Source: Bacillota bacterium (GTDB lineage: Bacteria > Bacillota > Clostridia > Acetivibrionales > DSM-2933). Taken from it: 17,948 bases of DNA. This document shows positions 7,994 through 14,349 of the stretch, in pieces. The notes below the pieces were generated by a model that saw only the letters and a program-made list of their open reading frames with translations, was not told the origin of the DNA and made no database searches. The stretch is taken from positions 1 through 17,948 of the forward strand of contig JAUZPS010000036.1 of NCBI GenBank assembly GCA_030705945.1. The letters are read 5' to 3'. Position numbers and translations under genes: made by a program. The number at the start of each line of letters is the position of its first letter. Position 1 is the first letter of the stretch.

Positions 7994-8449
7994 ATGGCGC
8001 AAGGATATGGGCAAAAAGATTTAATAAGTAAGCAAAGAGAGCTTGAGAGTAAGCCGACAGAAAAGCTTCCAGTTAAGGAAGGAGCTATTATTGAGTTCGT
8101 TGATACACCGCAGTTCAATGGGATTGTCAGAAGAATATCGAAGGACCAGTGGCAGACAGTATTCATAGATTATGGCAGTGAAGGAAAATCAAAAATTATT
8201 CATGGATACGAAATCATAAGTTTGTATCAGCAAGAAAAAATAGTTGTTAAAAAGTTACCTGCAAAGGTTGGCTTATTGGTTGAATTTGTTGATGAGCCTG
8301 AATATAACGGCAGAATTGAGAAAATTGCCAAAGACCAGTGGCAAACAGTATATATTAACTATGGTAACGATGATGAGCTAAAGCCTATCAGAGGATACGA
8401 CTTTCTCAAGATGGTAGAGAGCGGTAAAATTATAATAAAAAAGAAGTAA
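7994..8449 (+). CDS. Tandem-repeat small beta-rich protein in the methyltransferase operon
   Basis: 151 residues, starting 13 bases after the methyltransferase stop with its own ribosome site (ggagga). Not a recognised restriction-modification component. A Lys/Glu/Gln-rich N-terminal tail (1-25) is followed by two copies of one domain, residues 26-87 and 90-151. Both contain EFVD-x-P-x-(F/Y)NG, KDQWQTV(F/Y)I-(D/N)-YG, G-Y-(E/D) and end in K-I-(V/I)-(V/I/K)KK. The predicted all-beta pattern with the W-x-T-V-x-I-x-YG strand resembles SH3/Tudor-like barrels, but this is a visual analogy only. The highly basic C-terminus (KIIIKKK) could bind nucleic acid. Its place in the operon suggests a role with the methylase or nuclease: DNA binding, specificity or regulation. 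Repeat copies differ enough to show the duplication is old. Followed by repeat copy B and a hairpin terminator. Confidence 0.8.
   Translation: MAQGYGQKDLISKQRELESKPTEKLPVKEGAIIEFVDTPQFNGIVRRISKDQWQTVFIDYGSEGKSKIIHGYEIISLYQQEKIVVKKLPAKVGLLVEFVDEPEYNGRIEKIAKDQWQTVYINYGNDDELKPIRGYDFLKMVESGKIIIKKK
8069..8446 (+). repeat. Internal gene duplication (two ~61-codon units)
   Basis: Units at 8069-8254 and 8261-8446 encode paired domains of the protein above. The best-conserved stretch is aa(a/g)gaccagtggca(g/a)acagta in both. The unit spacing is 192 bases. Confidence 0.8.
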
Positions 8450-8466
8450 TCCAACTATGGTGAAAC

Positions 8467-8549
8467 CTTACATTTAGCAGAGCAAAATAACAAATGTTTT
8501 ATGGTATTTTGCAATAGATAAATGTAAAAGATTATTTGATCTTAAAGTA
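8467..8549. mobile_element. MITE-like element, copy B
   Basis: Matches the reverse complement of copy C over its length: 25 identical bases (cttacatttagcagagcaaa and the next five, ataac) at one end and 21 (atagataaatgtaaaagatta) at the other, with a diverged centre. The ends form the inverted pair TTACATTTA/TAAATGTAA. It lies just behind the tandem-repeat gene, so copies A and B bracket the methyltransferase operon. Confidence 0.65.
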
Positions 8550-8586
8550 AAATAAAGATTAACAATTTGATATTTTCAATCAAATG

Positions 8587-8610
8587 AACTTGCCAAAAGG
8601 CAAGTTTTTT
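8587..8610 (+). terminator. Rho-independent terminator of the methyltransferase operon
   Basis: Perfect 8-bp stem AACTTGCC/GGCAAGTT with an AAAA loop and a following run of six T. It serves the plus-strand operon. The minus-strand HTH gene ends just beyond it and may also use the hairpin, though its T-tract on that strand is poor. Confidence 0.85.
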
Positions 8611-8615
8611 GCGTT

Positions 8616-9122
8616 TTATTCCAAAACCCCCGATAAAGGCTTTAAACTGAAATAATCCAAAGCCTCATTTACATTAAGGATATCATATATTTTTTTCTCC
8701 ATACAAAACTGGATTACCAAATCAAAGGTGTCACTATCAGATAGAGAATACCCTGCAGCGCCAAGGAGTTCATCGGTTTCCATCTTGTTGAGTTCAAGAG
8801 CTAAAGCCAGAGCGACAGCGGTATTTTTACCAATACGGTAATCAGGGTTAGACCTTATTTTCGAAAAGTGCCTGCGATCAATACCGGCTTTTTTGTAGAT
8901 TTCTGAATCGGTGGTTCCTTTTCTGTCTATGAAGTTAAACAATACCTGGTTGAATGTTGGTTTGCGGTTATTATTAATATATTCTTCTAATTCATTATGA
9001 CCAATATCTTTGCTAAGACTTTTCTTCACACACCTTGCTTTTTCATAGAGCGCATAACTAATCGTATTTAGATGCCCTTCAACAAACTTGCGTAATTCTA
9101 GTAATAGTTTTTCATCAAGCAT
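8616..9122 (-). CDS. Helix-turn-helix protein of the VWA-associated family
   Basis: 168 residues. The ATG has GGAGGT seven bases upstream. Residues about 57-125 form an XRE-like helical DNA-binding fold: TDSEIYKKAGIDRRHFSKIR (about 71-90), then KNTAVALALALELNKMETDELLGAAGYSL. A family-specific C-terminal tail follows (FDLVIQFCMEKKIYDILNVNEALDYF). I recall this kind of protein being encoded beside VWA-domain proteins like the one at 9220 in other Firmicutes, but cannot check it here. It is divergently transcribed from that gene across a 97-base gap holding an inverted repeat (9143-9159), so it may regulate both. The N-terminal 55 residues are helical and charged and may mediate dimer or partner contacts. 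The DNA-binding role is inferred from the fold. Confidence 0.75.
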   Translation of the reverse strand: MLDEKLLLELRKFVEGHLNTISYALYEKARCVKKSLSKDIGHNELEEYINNNRKPTFNQVLFNFIDRKGTTDSEIYKKAGIDRRHFSKIRSNPDYRIGKNTAVALALALELNKMETDELLGAAGYSLSDSDTFDLVIQFCMEKKIYDILNVNEALDYFSLKPLSGVLE

Positions 9123-9142
9123 TGTAACGACCTCCAGAAAAT

Positions 9143-9159
9143 GTCGCTTTTCAGGCGAC
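9143..9159. promoter_or_regulatory. Candidate operator GTCGC-N7-GCGAC
   Basis: Perfect 5-base inverted repeat with a 7-base spacer, G+C-rich against AT-rich surroundings, in the only gap between the divergent HTH and VWA genes. It precedes the HTH ribosome site by a few bases, so it would lie in that gene's leader or promoter. It is a candidate autoregulatory site; no binding evidence exists in the sequence. Confidence 0.4.
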
Positions 9160-9219
9160 CAAATTAAAGTCTTTCTCAGCTATCATTATATCATGAACAC
9201 ATTTGAAAGGATGATAAAA

Positions 9220-9816
9220 ATGGATTTGAATTTAACAGAAATTATTTTTCTACTTGATAGGAGCGGTTCTATGGGAGGTCTTGAGAGTGATACCATTGGC
9301 GGGTTCAACGCTTTTATCGGGAAACAGAAGCAACTGGATGGAAAAGTAGTAGTAACAACTGTACTCTTTGATGATAAATATGAGATTCTCTGGAACGGAA
9401 TAGAGATTGATAAGGCAAAGTTGACCGAGAAGGAGTATTATGTAAGAGGATGCACGGCTTTGTTGGATGCAGTAGGCAAGACTATTCTGGATGTGGGTTT
9501 AAGATTGTCAAAGACAGTTGAAAATAAAAAGCCTGGAAAGGTTATTTTCGTGATCACAACAGACGGATTGGAAAATGCGAGTCGTGAATTTACATATGAA
9601 AAAGTAAGGGAGTTAATAAAGCATCAGCAGGATAAATATAGCTGGGAGTTTATCTTCCTTGGCGCAAATATTGATGCGGCTAAAGAAGCTGACAATATTG
9701 GGATTTGCAAGGAAAACGCCTACAACTTTGAGGCCTCTAAGGATGGAGTCAAGAGTATGTACCGTATGGTATGTAAGGCAGTATCTGAGAAAAGGCAGCC
9801 CAAAGTAAAACAGTAG
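9220..9816 (+). CDS. von Willebrand factor A (MIDAS) domain protein
   Basis: 198 residues from the ATG at 9220, chosen because aaaggatg lies about 9 bases upstream; longer in-frame readings run through the divergent promoter region. A single VWA domain fills the protein. The metal-ion site is complete: Asp13-x-Ser15-x-Ser17 (LLDRSGSMGG), Thr79 (RGCTALLD) and Asp115 (ITTDGLENAS). No signal peptide or membrane segment, so it is cytoplasmic. VWA proteins of this short type (tellurite/stress TerY-like in general character) act as Mg-dependent protein-binding modules. The partner is unknown, and the adjacent HTH protein is the obvious candidate for a functional pair. The C-terminal end is basic (KRQPKVKQ). 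A hairpin terminator follows at 9845. Confidence 0.85.
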   Translation: MDLNLTEIIFLLDRSGSMGGLESDTIGGFNAFIGKQKQLDGKVVVTTVLFDDKYEILWNGIEIDKAKLTEKEYYVRGCTALLDAVGKTILDVGLRLSKTVENKKPGKVIFVITTDGLENASREFTYEKVRELIKHQQDKYSWEFIFLGANIDAAKEADNIGICKENAYNFEASKDGVKSMYRMVCKAVSEKRQPKVKQ

Positions 9817-9844
9817 AAAATGAGTAAAATTGGTTATTTCAAGT

Positions 9845-9874
9845 CAAGGTATTTTGCTACCTTGGCTTTTATTT
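9845..9874 (+). terminator. Rho-independent terminator after the VWA gene
   Basis: Stem CAAGGTA (9845-9851) / TACCTTG (9858-9864) with a 6-base loop, followed by gcttttattt. Confidence 0.75.
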
Positions 9875-10102
9875 ATATTTCTTTTGCTAAAAATTACTAT
9901 ATATTACATGGATTAATTGAGTTAACATCTTGCTAAATATTGTCGATAAATAATATTAGGTAAATGGTAGATATATTTGCGCGTATTTGAGCTATTCTAA
10001 AATGCCTTTATATTGCATAATTCAAAATAAATTGATTAGTCTCAGGTTTTGTTTACAATTATCAAATAGAAATAAATATAATTTATGTTTTAAAAGCGCT
10101 AA

Positions 10103-10116
10103 TTAAGAGGTCTTAA
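10103..10116. promoter_or_regulatory. Palindrome TTAAGA-GG-TCTTAA
   Basis: Perfect 6+2+6 inverted repeat 42 bases before the chemotaxis gene start. It could be an operator or a chance AT-rich palindrome. Confidence 0.25.
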
Positions 10117-10157
10117 GAAATTCATTATTCAAAAAATTCCAAAAGAGGGGAAAATTT

Positions 10158-12233
10158 ATGAAACTAAAATTTCAAACTAAGATTCTTATTGTAACGTTCT
10201 TTTTAATTATCGCAACTAGCCTGACTCTAACCATTCAAAGTATAGCCCAGGTGAAAAAGCAAATGTATAACGAAATGGAAACTCAGGGTAATGAATTAGC
10301 TAAAAACTTTATGGACAAAATTTCAATTTCCAATCAAATTACAGACCAAATAGATGTTATGATGAGTAAAAAGATACTTATTGCTTGTGAAGCAATAAAT
10401 GAAATTCCTATTTCAGAGATGAGTAGCGAAAAGATTATAAATTTTATCAACAAGGGAACCGTAGATGAAATATATGTTATTGGTCCAGATCGAAAAATAA
10501 AGTTTTCAAATGTTTTAGATTATATTGGATGGGAATATCCTAAAGGGCATCCTATGGACCTAGTCTTTAATAAATCACAGCACACATATATGGAGTCTGT
10601 GAGAGGTGACCTAATATCCGGTAATCTTATGAAATATGGGGGTATAAGCCTTGACAATGGTTACTTTGTTCAGATAGGAATTAAAGCCTCCACAATAGCA
10701 GAAGTAAAAAAACAATTCAGTCCAGGAGCGCTACTTAAGCAAACAGAAAATAAGGGTGATATTCTAAAAGCATACATGGTTACAAGAGAACTTACACCGG
10801 AGGAGCAAAAAAAGAAAAACTCACTCAAAGAGTATGATGACAAAAAAAGGATTGCATCAATAAATGCAGATCTTACTGGGGCAGACAAGTTGCAGGAATA
10901 TAAAGACGTTACCGGTTTAAAGGCGCTTGAAACAGGCGAACCTCAGAGTCACAGGTTAAGCATAAATAATATAGATGTACTTGAAATGTTAATACCATAT
11001 AAGGAAAATGTAAAAACAAAAGGACTTATAGTGCTAGACTTATCACTTAAAAGAATGGACGCAGTAATCTCAAATTATCTTATCAGGTCAGTATTAATAA
11101 CATTATTTTTACTCACTTTAGCGATAATTATAGGATTACTTTTGTTAAAAAAGCTGTTGAAGCCGTTAAAGACTTTAATCCAGCATATTTCTTTTATTAA
11201 AAATGGCGATTTTTCAATAAAGCAGGATGCAAAAAATTTAAACAGCGCCGATGAATTTGGAGAGATTGCAAGATCCATCGAACAAATGAGAAGCAACTTA
11301 GGAGAGACAATTAGTAAAATCAAGGGAATATCGCAGGAAGTCGATGGTAATGCAAATCACTTAAATTCAATAATGTCTGAAACTGCTCTAGCAGTTGATG
11401 AAAATTCAAAAGCGATAGAATCTCTTGCCATATCAGCGACAGAACAAGCGTATGAAAGCGAGCTTGTCTCAAACTCTGTAAGCGATCTTGGCAAATCAAT
11501 AGAAATCGGAAAGAACAGCATATCCGAGGCTAACAATCTGTTACATGCTGTGGAGCAAAAAAATAATGAAAGTGAAAAAATCATATTAGACCTGGCTGAG
11601 GTAATCAATGAAAATATAACCAAAACCAGAGATGTGTCCATCGTAATAGGTGAAGTGGAGAGTATTGTGAATATAATGCAAGAATTTGTAGAAAGGATCC
11701 AATCAATATCCTCCCAAACTAACCTACTTGCGTTAAATGCTTCAATAGAAGCAGCCCGCGCGGGAGAAGCCGGAAGGGGGTTCTCTGTAGTTGCTGAAGA
11801 AATCAGAAAGCTGGCAGAAGAGACAAAAGATACAACTGTGCAAGTTGCAGACATTATAAAAAAGGTCTATGTAAAAACATCAGCATCTTCAAATGAGATG
11901 CAATCTATTATTGGCATAAGTGAAAAACAAAAAGAGGCATTGCAAAACACTTTGTCTGTTTTTAAAGCAATTAATAACTCTGTAGACATGATGGCAAACT
12001 CAATGGACTCTGTTGTGAAAACAATAAATTCAGTTTCAGATGAAAAGGAGACTATTTTATCTGCAATAAACAGATTAGCTAACTTGACAGATAACTTTTC
12101 CGCAACCACACAGCAGATTTCAGCATCAGCCGAGGAACAGGCTGCTTCGATAATTGAGATAACTTCATTTACTGAAAAGAACAAGGACGCTGTTAAGTAC
12201 CTTGATAACGAGTGTTTGAAATTTAAAGTATAG
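10158..12233 (+). CDS. Methyl-accepting chemotaxis protein
   Basis: 691 residues, with agagggg about 7 bases before the ATG. Topology: membrane helix 1 (about 8-28), extracytoplasmic sensor domain (about 30-307), membrane helix 2 (about 309-331), HAMP domain (about 332-385), then a long coiled-coil signalling domain. The signalling hairpin tip is clear at about 515-545 (SSQTNLLALNASIEAARAGE, then AGRGF). Flanking regions are rich in Ala/Ser/Glu helices (e.g. SASAEEQAASI near the C-terminus) suitable for methylation. The sensor looks Cache-like (EIYVIGPDRKIKFSN) but its ligand cannot be read. The receptor would signal through CheW/CheA, none of which is encoded nearby, and the protein ends in LKFKV without a CheR-docking pentapeptide. 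Monocistronic. Neighbouring secreted xylanase-like and lectin-like genes make a plant-carbohydrate signal plausible but unproven. Confidence 0.93.
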   Translation: MKLKFQTKILIVTFFLIIATSLTLTIQSIAQVKKQMYNEMETQGNELAKNFMDKISISNQITDQIDVMMSKKILIACEAINEIPISEMSSEKIINFINKGTVDEIYVIGPDRKIKFSNVLDYIGWEYPKGHPMDLVFNKSQHTYMESVRGDLISGNLMKYGGISLDNGYFVQIGIKASTIAEVKKQFSPGALLKQTENKGDILKAYMVTRELTPEEQKKKNSLKEYDDKKRIASINADLTGADKLQEYKDVTGLKALETGEPQSHRLSINNIDVLEMLIPYKENVKTKGLIVLDLSLKRMDAVISNYLIRSVLITLFLLTLAIIIGLLLLKKLLKPLKTLIQHISFIKNGDFSIKQDAKNLNSADEFGEIARSIEQMRSNLGETISKIKGISQEVDGNANHLNSIMSETALAVDENSKAIESLAISATEQAYESELVSNSVSDLGKSIEIGKNSISEANNLLHAVEQKNNESEKIILDLAEVINENITKTRDVSIVIGEVESIVNIMQEFVERIQSISSQTNLLALNASIEAARAGEAGRGFSVVAEEIRKLAEETKDTTVQVADIIKKVYVKTSASSNEMQSIIGISEKQKEALQNTLSVFKAINNSVDMMANSMDSVVKTINSVSDEKETILSAINRLANLTDNFSATTQQISASAEEQAASIIEITSFTEKNKDAVKYLDNECLKFKV

Positions 12234-12302
12234 TAACGTTTATAAAAATTGTCGGAAAACCAAATGATTTAAATCGATATGCTCTAATAAATCCAAAAAC
12301 TT

Positions 12303-12333
12303 GTTCCTACCCCCATTTAAATGGGGGAGGAAC
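12303..12333 (-). terminator. Strong palindrome, probable terminator of the minus-strand lipoprotein/zinc-ribbon genes
   Basis: Near-perfect inverted repeat: GTTCCT and CCCCCATTT pair with AAATGGGGG and AGGAAC, with one bulged A at 12309. On the minus strand it is followed by aacaagtttttgg, a modest T-tract. On the plus strand no T-run follows, but the hairpin lies 70 bases behind the chemotaxis gene and might also help end that transcript. Confidence 0.55.
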
Positions 12334-12409
12334 GCTTTGGAAGCCAATGGCAACTCCTTAGTTTGTGATATTATGCTCTCATAAACTAAAAACCAAAAGC
12401 GCTATTAAT

Positions 12410-12565
12410 CTACTTACAATAACTATCATTATAGTTAAATCCAAAATGGCATTTAAGGCACATAAAACTCTTGGTCTTGTTGCGCCAGTATACCATATAC
12501 ATTTCAGAGTTACATATGGGGCAGTATTCGCCGGTCTTTTTTTTGAAAGTGTGAACGATGCTCAA
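12410..12565 (-). CDS. 51-aa zinc-ribbon protein downstream of the FGE-like lipoprotein
   Basis: Short gene starting at TTG (12563-12565), directly preceded by GGAGG with a tight four-base spacing; an in-frame stop lies just upstream and no ATG is available. The product has two knuckles, CPIC (15-18) and CLKC (36-39), in the arrangement of a rubredoxin/zinc-ribbon fold (GEYCPICNSEMYMVYW, then SFMCLKCHFGFNY), plus one more Cys near the end. The plus-strand open frame over the same bases is a shadow. It starts 106 bases after the lipoprotein stop on the same strand, with no terminator between, and ends before the strong palindrome at 12303-12333, so co-transcription is likely. Role unknown: such ribbons bind nucleic acid or serve as small structural adapters. 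The Cys spacing and ribosome site make a real gene likely. Confidence 0.65.
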   Translation of the reverse strand: MSIVHTFKKKTGEYCPICNSEMYMVYWRNKTKSFMCLKCHFGFNYNDSYCK

Positions 12566-12671
12566 TTTTCCTCCAGATGGATAAGTTTATATGACTTGTT
12601 TATATTCTTTTCTAATCAAGCTGATAATAAACGTTAAATTTAGAGAAAATTATTTTTAGTCTTGTTCTCGT

Positions 12672-12795
12672 TTACTCACCGCGACACACACGCAAGCCTG
12701 TATCGTTGCCCCTGCTATTCGCGATCCAATTGCCTCGGAAAGACGACTCGCAGCAGAAGAGGTCGCCGAGCCAACCGCCGCCCCTTAAAACCCGG
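12672..12795 (-). other. Probable DGR variable region (VR) at the 3' end of the lipoprotein gene
   Basis: Codes for residues 262-301. Positions 12681-12780 are 61% G+C; 13081-13180 in the same gene are 28%. Between the framework residues Trp269 and Gly294-Leu-Arg, many codons are NNC (CTC GGC GAC CTC TTC TGC TGC, later GGC, ATC, AGC, GGC, AAC). This is what AAC codons of a template repeat become when its adenines are randomised. The framework (LRGGGW, SSFRG, N-x-R-x-N-D-x-GLRV) matches the usual lectin-fold VR. No template repeat or reverse transcriptase is present in the window, so this would be a remote target. Confidence 0.6.
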
Positions 12796-13577
12796 GTAGA
12801 GCTATCACTATCCACGTCTTCGTACCAGTCCCAGCACCATTCTCTTACATTACCTGACATATCGTACAGTCCTAACTCGTTGGATTTCTTGGTACCTATA
12901 TGTTTTGTTTTATTATTGTTACTTTTTATAATTTTCGAATTCCAAAATCCCGTTAGGAACGAATCTCCAGAGTTTGCCCAATACCATGCAACCTCATCTA
13001 CCTCATCGCTTCCGCTGTATTTGTAATTCTTGCTCAACTGGCCACCAGAGGCAGCATATTCCCACTCTGCCTCTGTCAGCAGCCGGTAACCATTAGCTCC
13101 TTTATTTATTGTTACAGTCCATTTTAAATTATCATCATCATTCTTATTATTTGGGTCTCTTTTATTGTCTATATTGTAATATGGTTTAAAGCCCTCTTTT
13201 ATACTTCTTTTGTTACAGTACTCAACACAGTCATACCAACTTACCATTTCTACTGGTAAAACATTGCCTTTGAACTCTGAGGGGTTACTTGCCATATCTA
13301 TCTGCCAATTTTTGTCTTTGAATTCTGAAGGATTACTTCCCATTACATCAATCCACTCTCTTTGAGTTACCTCATATTTGCCGATATAAAAGTTGGATAT
13401 TGTTACTTTTTTTCCATAATAGCTGGAATTTTTGTTCTTAAAAGTCCCGCCTTTGACTAGTACAAATTTATCAGTCTTTTCTTGGTTATCTAGCTTTTTT
13501 GGGGTATCAGGCTCTTTCGAACAAGCGCTTAAAATTAAAATCATTGCGGTTAATAGGAAAATTAATAGTTTTCTCAT
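12672..13577 (-). CDS. Lipoprotein with FGE-sulfatase (SUMF1) / C-type-lectin-like domain; probable DGR target
   Basis: 301 residues; AAAGGAG lies eight bases before the ATG. A lipoprotein signal (LLIFLLTAMILILSAC, lipobox Cys19) anchors it to the outside of the membrane. Residues about 37-301 form an FGE-sulfatase fold: FVLVKGGTF, YEVTQREWIDVMG, LPVEMVSWYDCVEYCN, YRLLTEAEWEYAASGG, GLYDMSGNVREWCWDWY and the final RVLRGGGW...GLRV tail. Paired Cys in the order expected for a catalytic formylglycine enzyme are not evident, so a binding role is more likely. The last 40 codons have base composition and codon use unlike the rest (see the variable-region entry). The same fold is the display scaffold of several DGR targets, for example the Treponema denticola lipoprotein TvpA. 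A 16-residue segment is duplicated (79-94, 95-110). It follows the GH11 gene, with a terminator between them, and precedes the zinc-ribbon gene. Confidence 0.88.
   Translation of the reverse strand: MRKLLIFLLTAMILILSACSKEPDTPKKLDNQEKTDKFVLVKGGTFKNKNSSYYGKKVTISNFYIGKYEVTQREWIDVMGSNPSEFKDKNWQIDMASNPSEFKGNVLPVEMVSWYDCVEYCNKRSIKEGFKPYYNIDNKRDPNNKNDDDNLKWTVTINKGANGYRLLTEAEWEYAASGGQLSKNYKYSGSDEVDEVAWYWANSGDSFLTGFWNSKIIKSNNNKTKHIGTKKSNELGLYDMSGNVREWCWDWYEDVDSDSSTRVLRGGGWLGDLFCCESSFRGNWIANSRGNDTGLRVCRGE
13248..13343 (-). repeat. 48-bp tandem duplication inside the lipoprotein gene
   Basis: Units 13296-13343 and 13248-13295 encode MGSNPSEFKDKNWQID and MASNPSEFKGNVLPVE. The usual family sequence has one such segment (M-G-x-NPS-x-FKG-x-x-LPVE), so this is an in-frame insertion of 16 residues. 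Confidence 0.75.
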
Positions 13578-13673
13578 GGATATGTCTCCTTTAATACTAA
13601 TAGGAAAAGTTATATGCTACTATGCCCTAAAATCTGCTCCTCTTCACTCATCTGAATCATTCTTGAAAATATA

Positions 13674-13707
13674 TAAGGCCGCCTCGTTATGCCACCAGGC
13701 GGCCTTA
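13674..13707 (-). terminator. Terminator of the GH11 gene
   Basis: Perfect 10-bp stem TAAGGCCGCC (13674-13683) / GGCGGCCTTA (13698-13707) with a 14-base loop. On the minus strand it is followed by tatatattttc. It lies between the GH11 stop and the lipoprotein start, so the two genes are probably separately promoted. Confidence 0.75.
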
Positions 13708-13761
13708 TTTGCTGTTAAAAGTGTTCTCTTCTCATACGAAAACCACTCTTTACAATGGACA

Positions 13762-14349
13762 TTAGTTAACTGTTACATCAGCGCTACCACTACCGCCGCC
13801 CCATCCTTCTACAGATACTATACAGTAGTTTGTATTGCCTACTTTTTGACCAAGCTTTTTCCATCCATTAAAATGTTCAGCAAGATTTATGCCGCTTCCC
13901 TTATTACCATTAGCATTGTACTGCTTAAAAGTTGTATTTCCTTGAATGGAAGGTCCGGTTACTGATGTTACATATAAAGTGTATGTACCTTTACTAGTAC
14001 TATATGTTCCTACCTTAGAACCTCCGCTTCTTCCTATGTAATATTCTACGAGAGGGTTTGTCAGCCAACCATATACACCAAAATATTGAGCGTTACTAGC
14101 GCTGCCTGACCAGCTCATGGTTCTAGTTCCTGAAGGGTTATAGCCTTTACCGCAAACAAAATCTCCTACATTGCTCCATGAAACTTTGAAATGGCCACCG
14201 GATAAATTTTGGTAATTTACTTTTCCTTTACCATTAGACCAATTTTGTGAATAGTTTGTTGCTGCATTTGTGGTTACAATAACCAATGAAACACACATTG
14301 CAATTGCCAAAAATAATACGACTTTTTTAATAACTTTTTGTAAACTCAT
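13762..14349 (-). CDS. Small secreted GH11 xylanase-like protein
   Basis: 195 residues; aaaggggaaag precedes the ATG. Signal peptide 1-29 or so (VVLFLAIAMCVSLVIVTTNA). The mature part of about 165 residues follows the GH11 beta-jelly-roll order: NYSQNWSNGKGKVNY, FKVSWSNVGDFVCGKGYNP, YFGVYGWLTNPLVEYYIG, TGPSIQG (thumb), FKQY, HFNGWKKLG and SVEGWGG. Catalytic glutamates expected from the family are Glu102 (LVEYY, nucleophile) and Glu181 (SVEGW, acid/base). It is shorter than usual GH11 domains (about 180-200) and diverged: the usual Trp-Ser-x-Arg after Gln-Tyr is NANG, and the Arg normally before the thumb is absent. Endo-beta-1,4-xylanase activity is likely but altered specificity is possible. 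No dockerin or CBM, so it acts as a free enzyme. Confidence 0.82.
   Translation of the reverse strand: MSLQKVIKKVVLFLAIAMCVSLVIVTTNAATNYSQNWSNGKGKVNYQNLSGGHFKVSWSNVGDFVCGKGYNPSGTRTMSWSGSASNAQYFGVYGWLTNPLVEYYIGRSGGSKVGTYSTSKGTYTLYVTSVTGPSIQGNTTFKQYNANGNKGSGINLAEHFNGWKKLGQKVGNTNYCIVSVEGWGGGSGSADVTVN

Larger units (their letters stand above)
9817..10157. other. Intergenic region before the chemotaxis gene
   Basis: Begins with the VWA terminator. The rest is AT-rich. It contains gttttaaaagcgcta (10087-10101, identical to 3853-3867) immediately followed by the palindrome at 10103-10116. I looked for a sigma-D type flagellar promoter (TAAA, N15, GCCGATAT) and did not find one. Confidence 0.4.

Noticed and set aside
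9930..9960. Sigma-D-like promoter before the chemotaxis gene (taaatattgtcgata)
   Set aside because: Spacing between the TAAA and CGATA-like parts is far too short for a real sigma-D promoter.
12365..12637. Plus-strand open frame of 90 codons
   Set aside because: Shadow of the zinc-ribbon gene on the other strand; no ribosome site and no protein-like pattern.
12672..13577. Catalytic formylglycine-generating enzyme (sulfatase activation)
   Set aside because: The active-site Cys arrangement of true FGE is not seen, no sulfatase is nearby, and it is an exported lipoprotein with a variable-type C-terminus; a binding role fits better.
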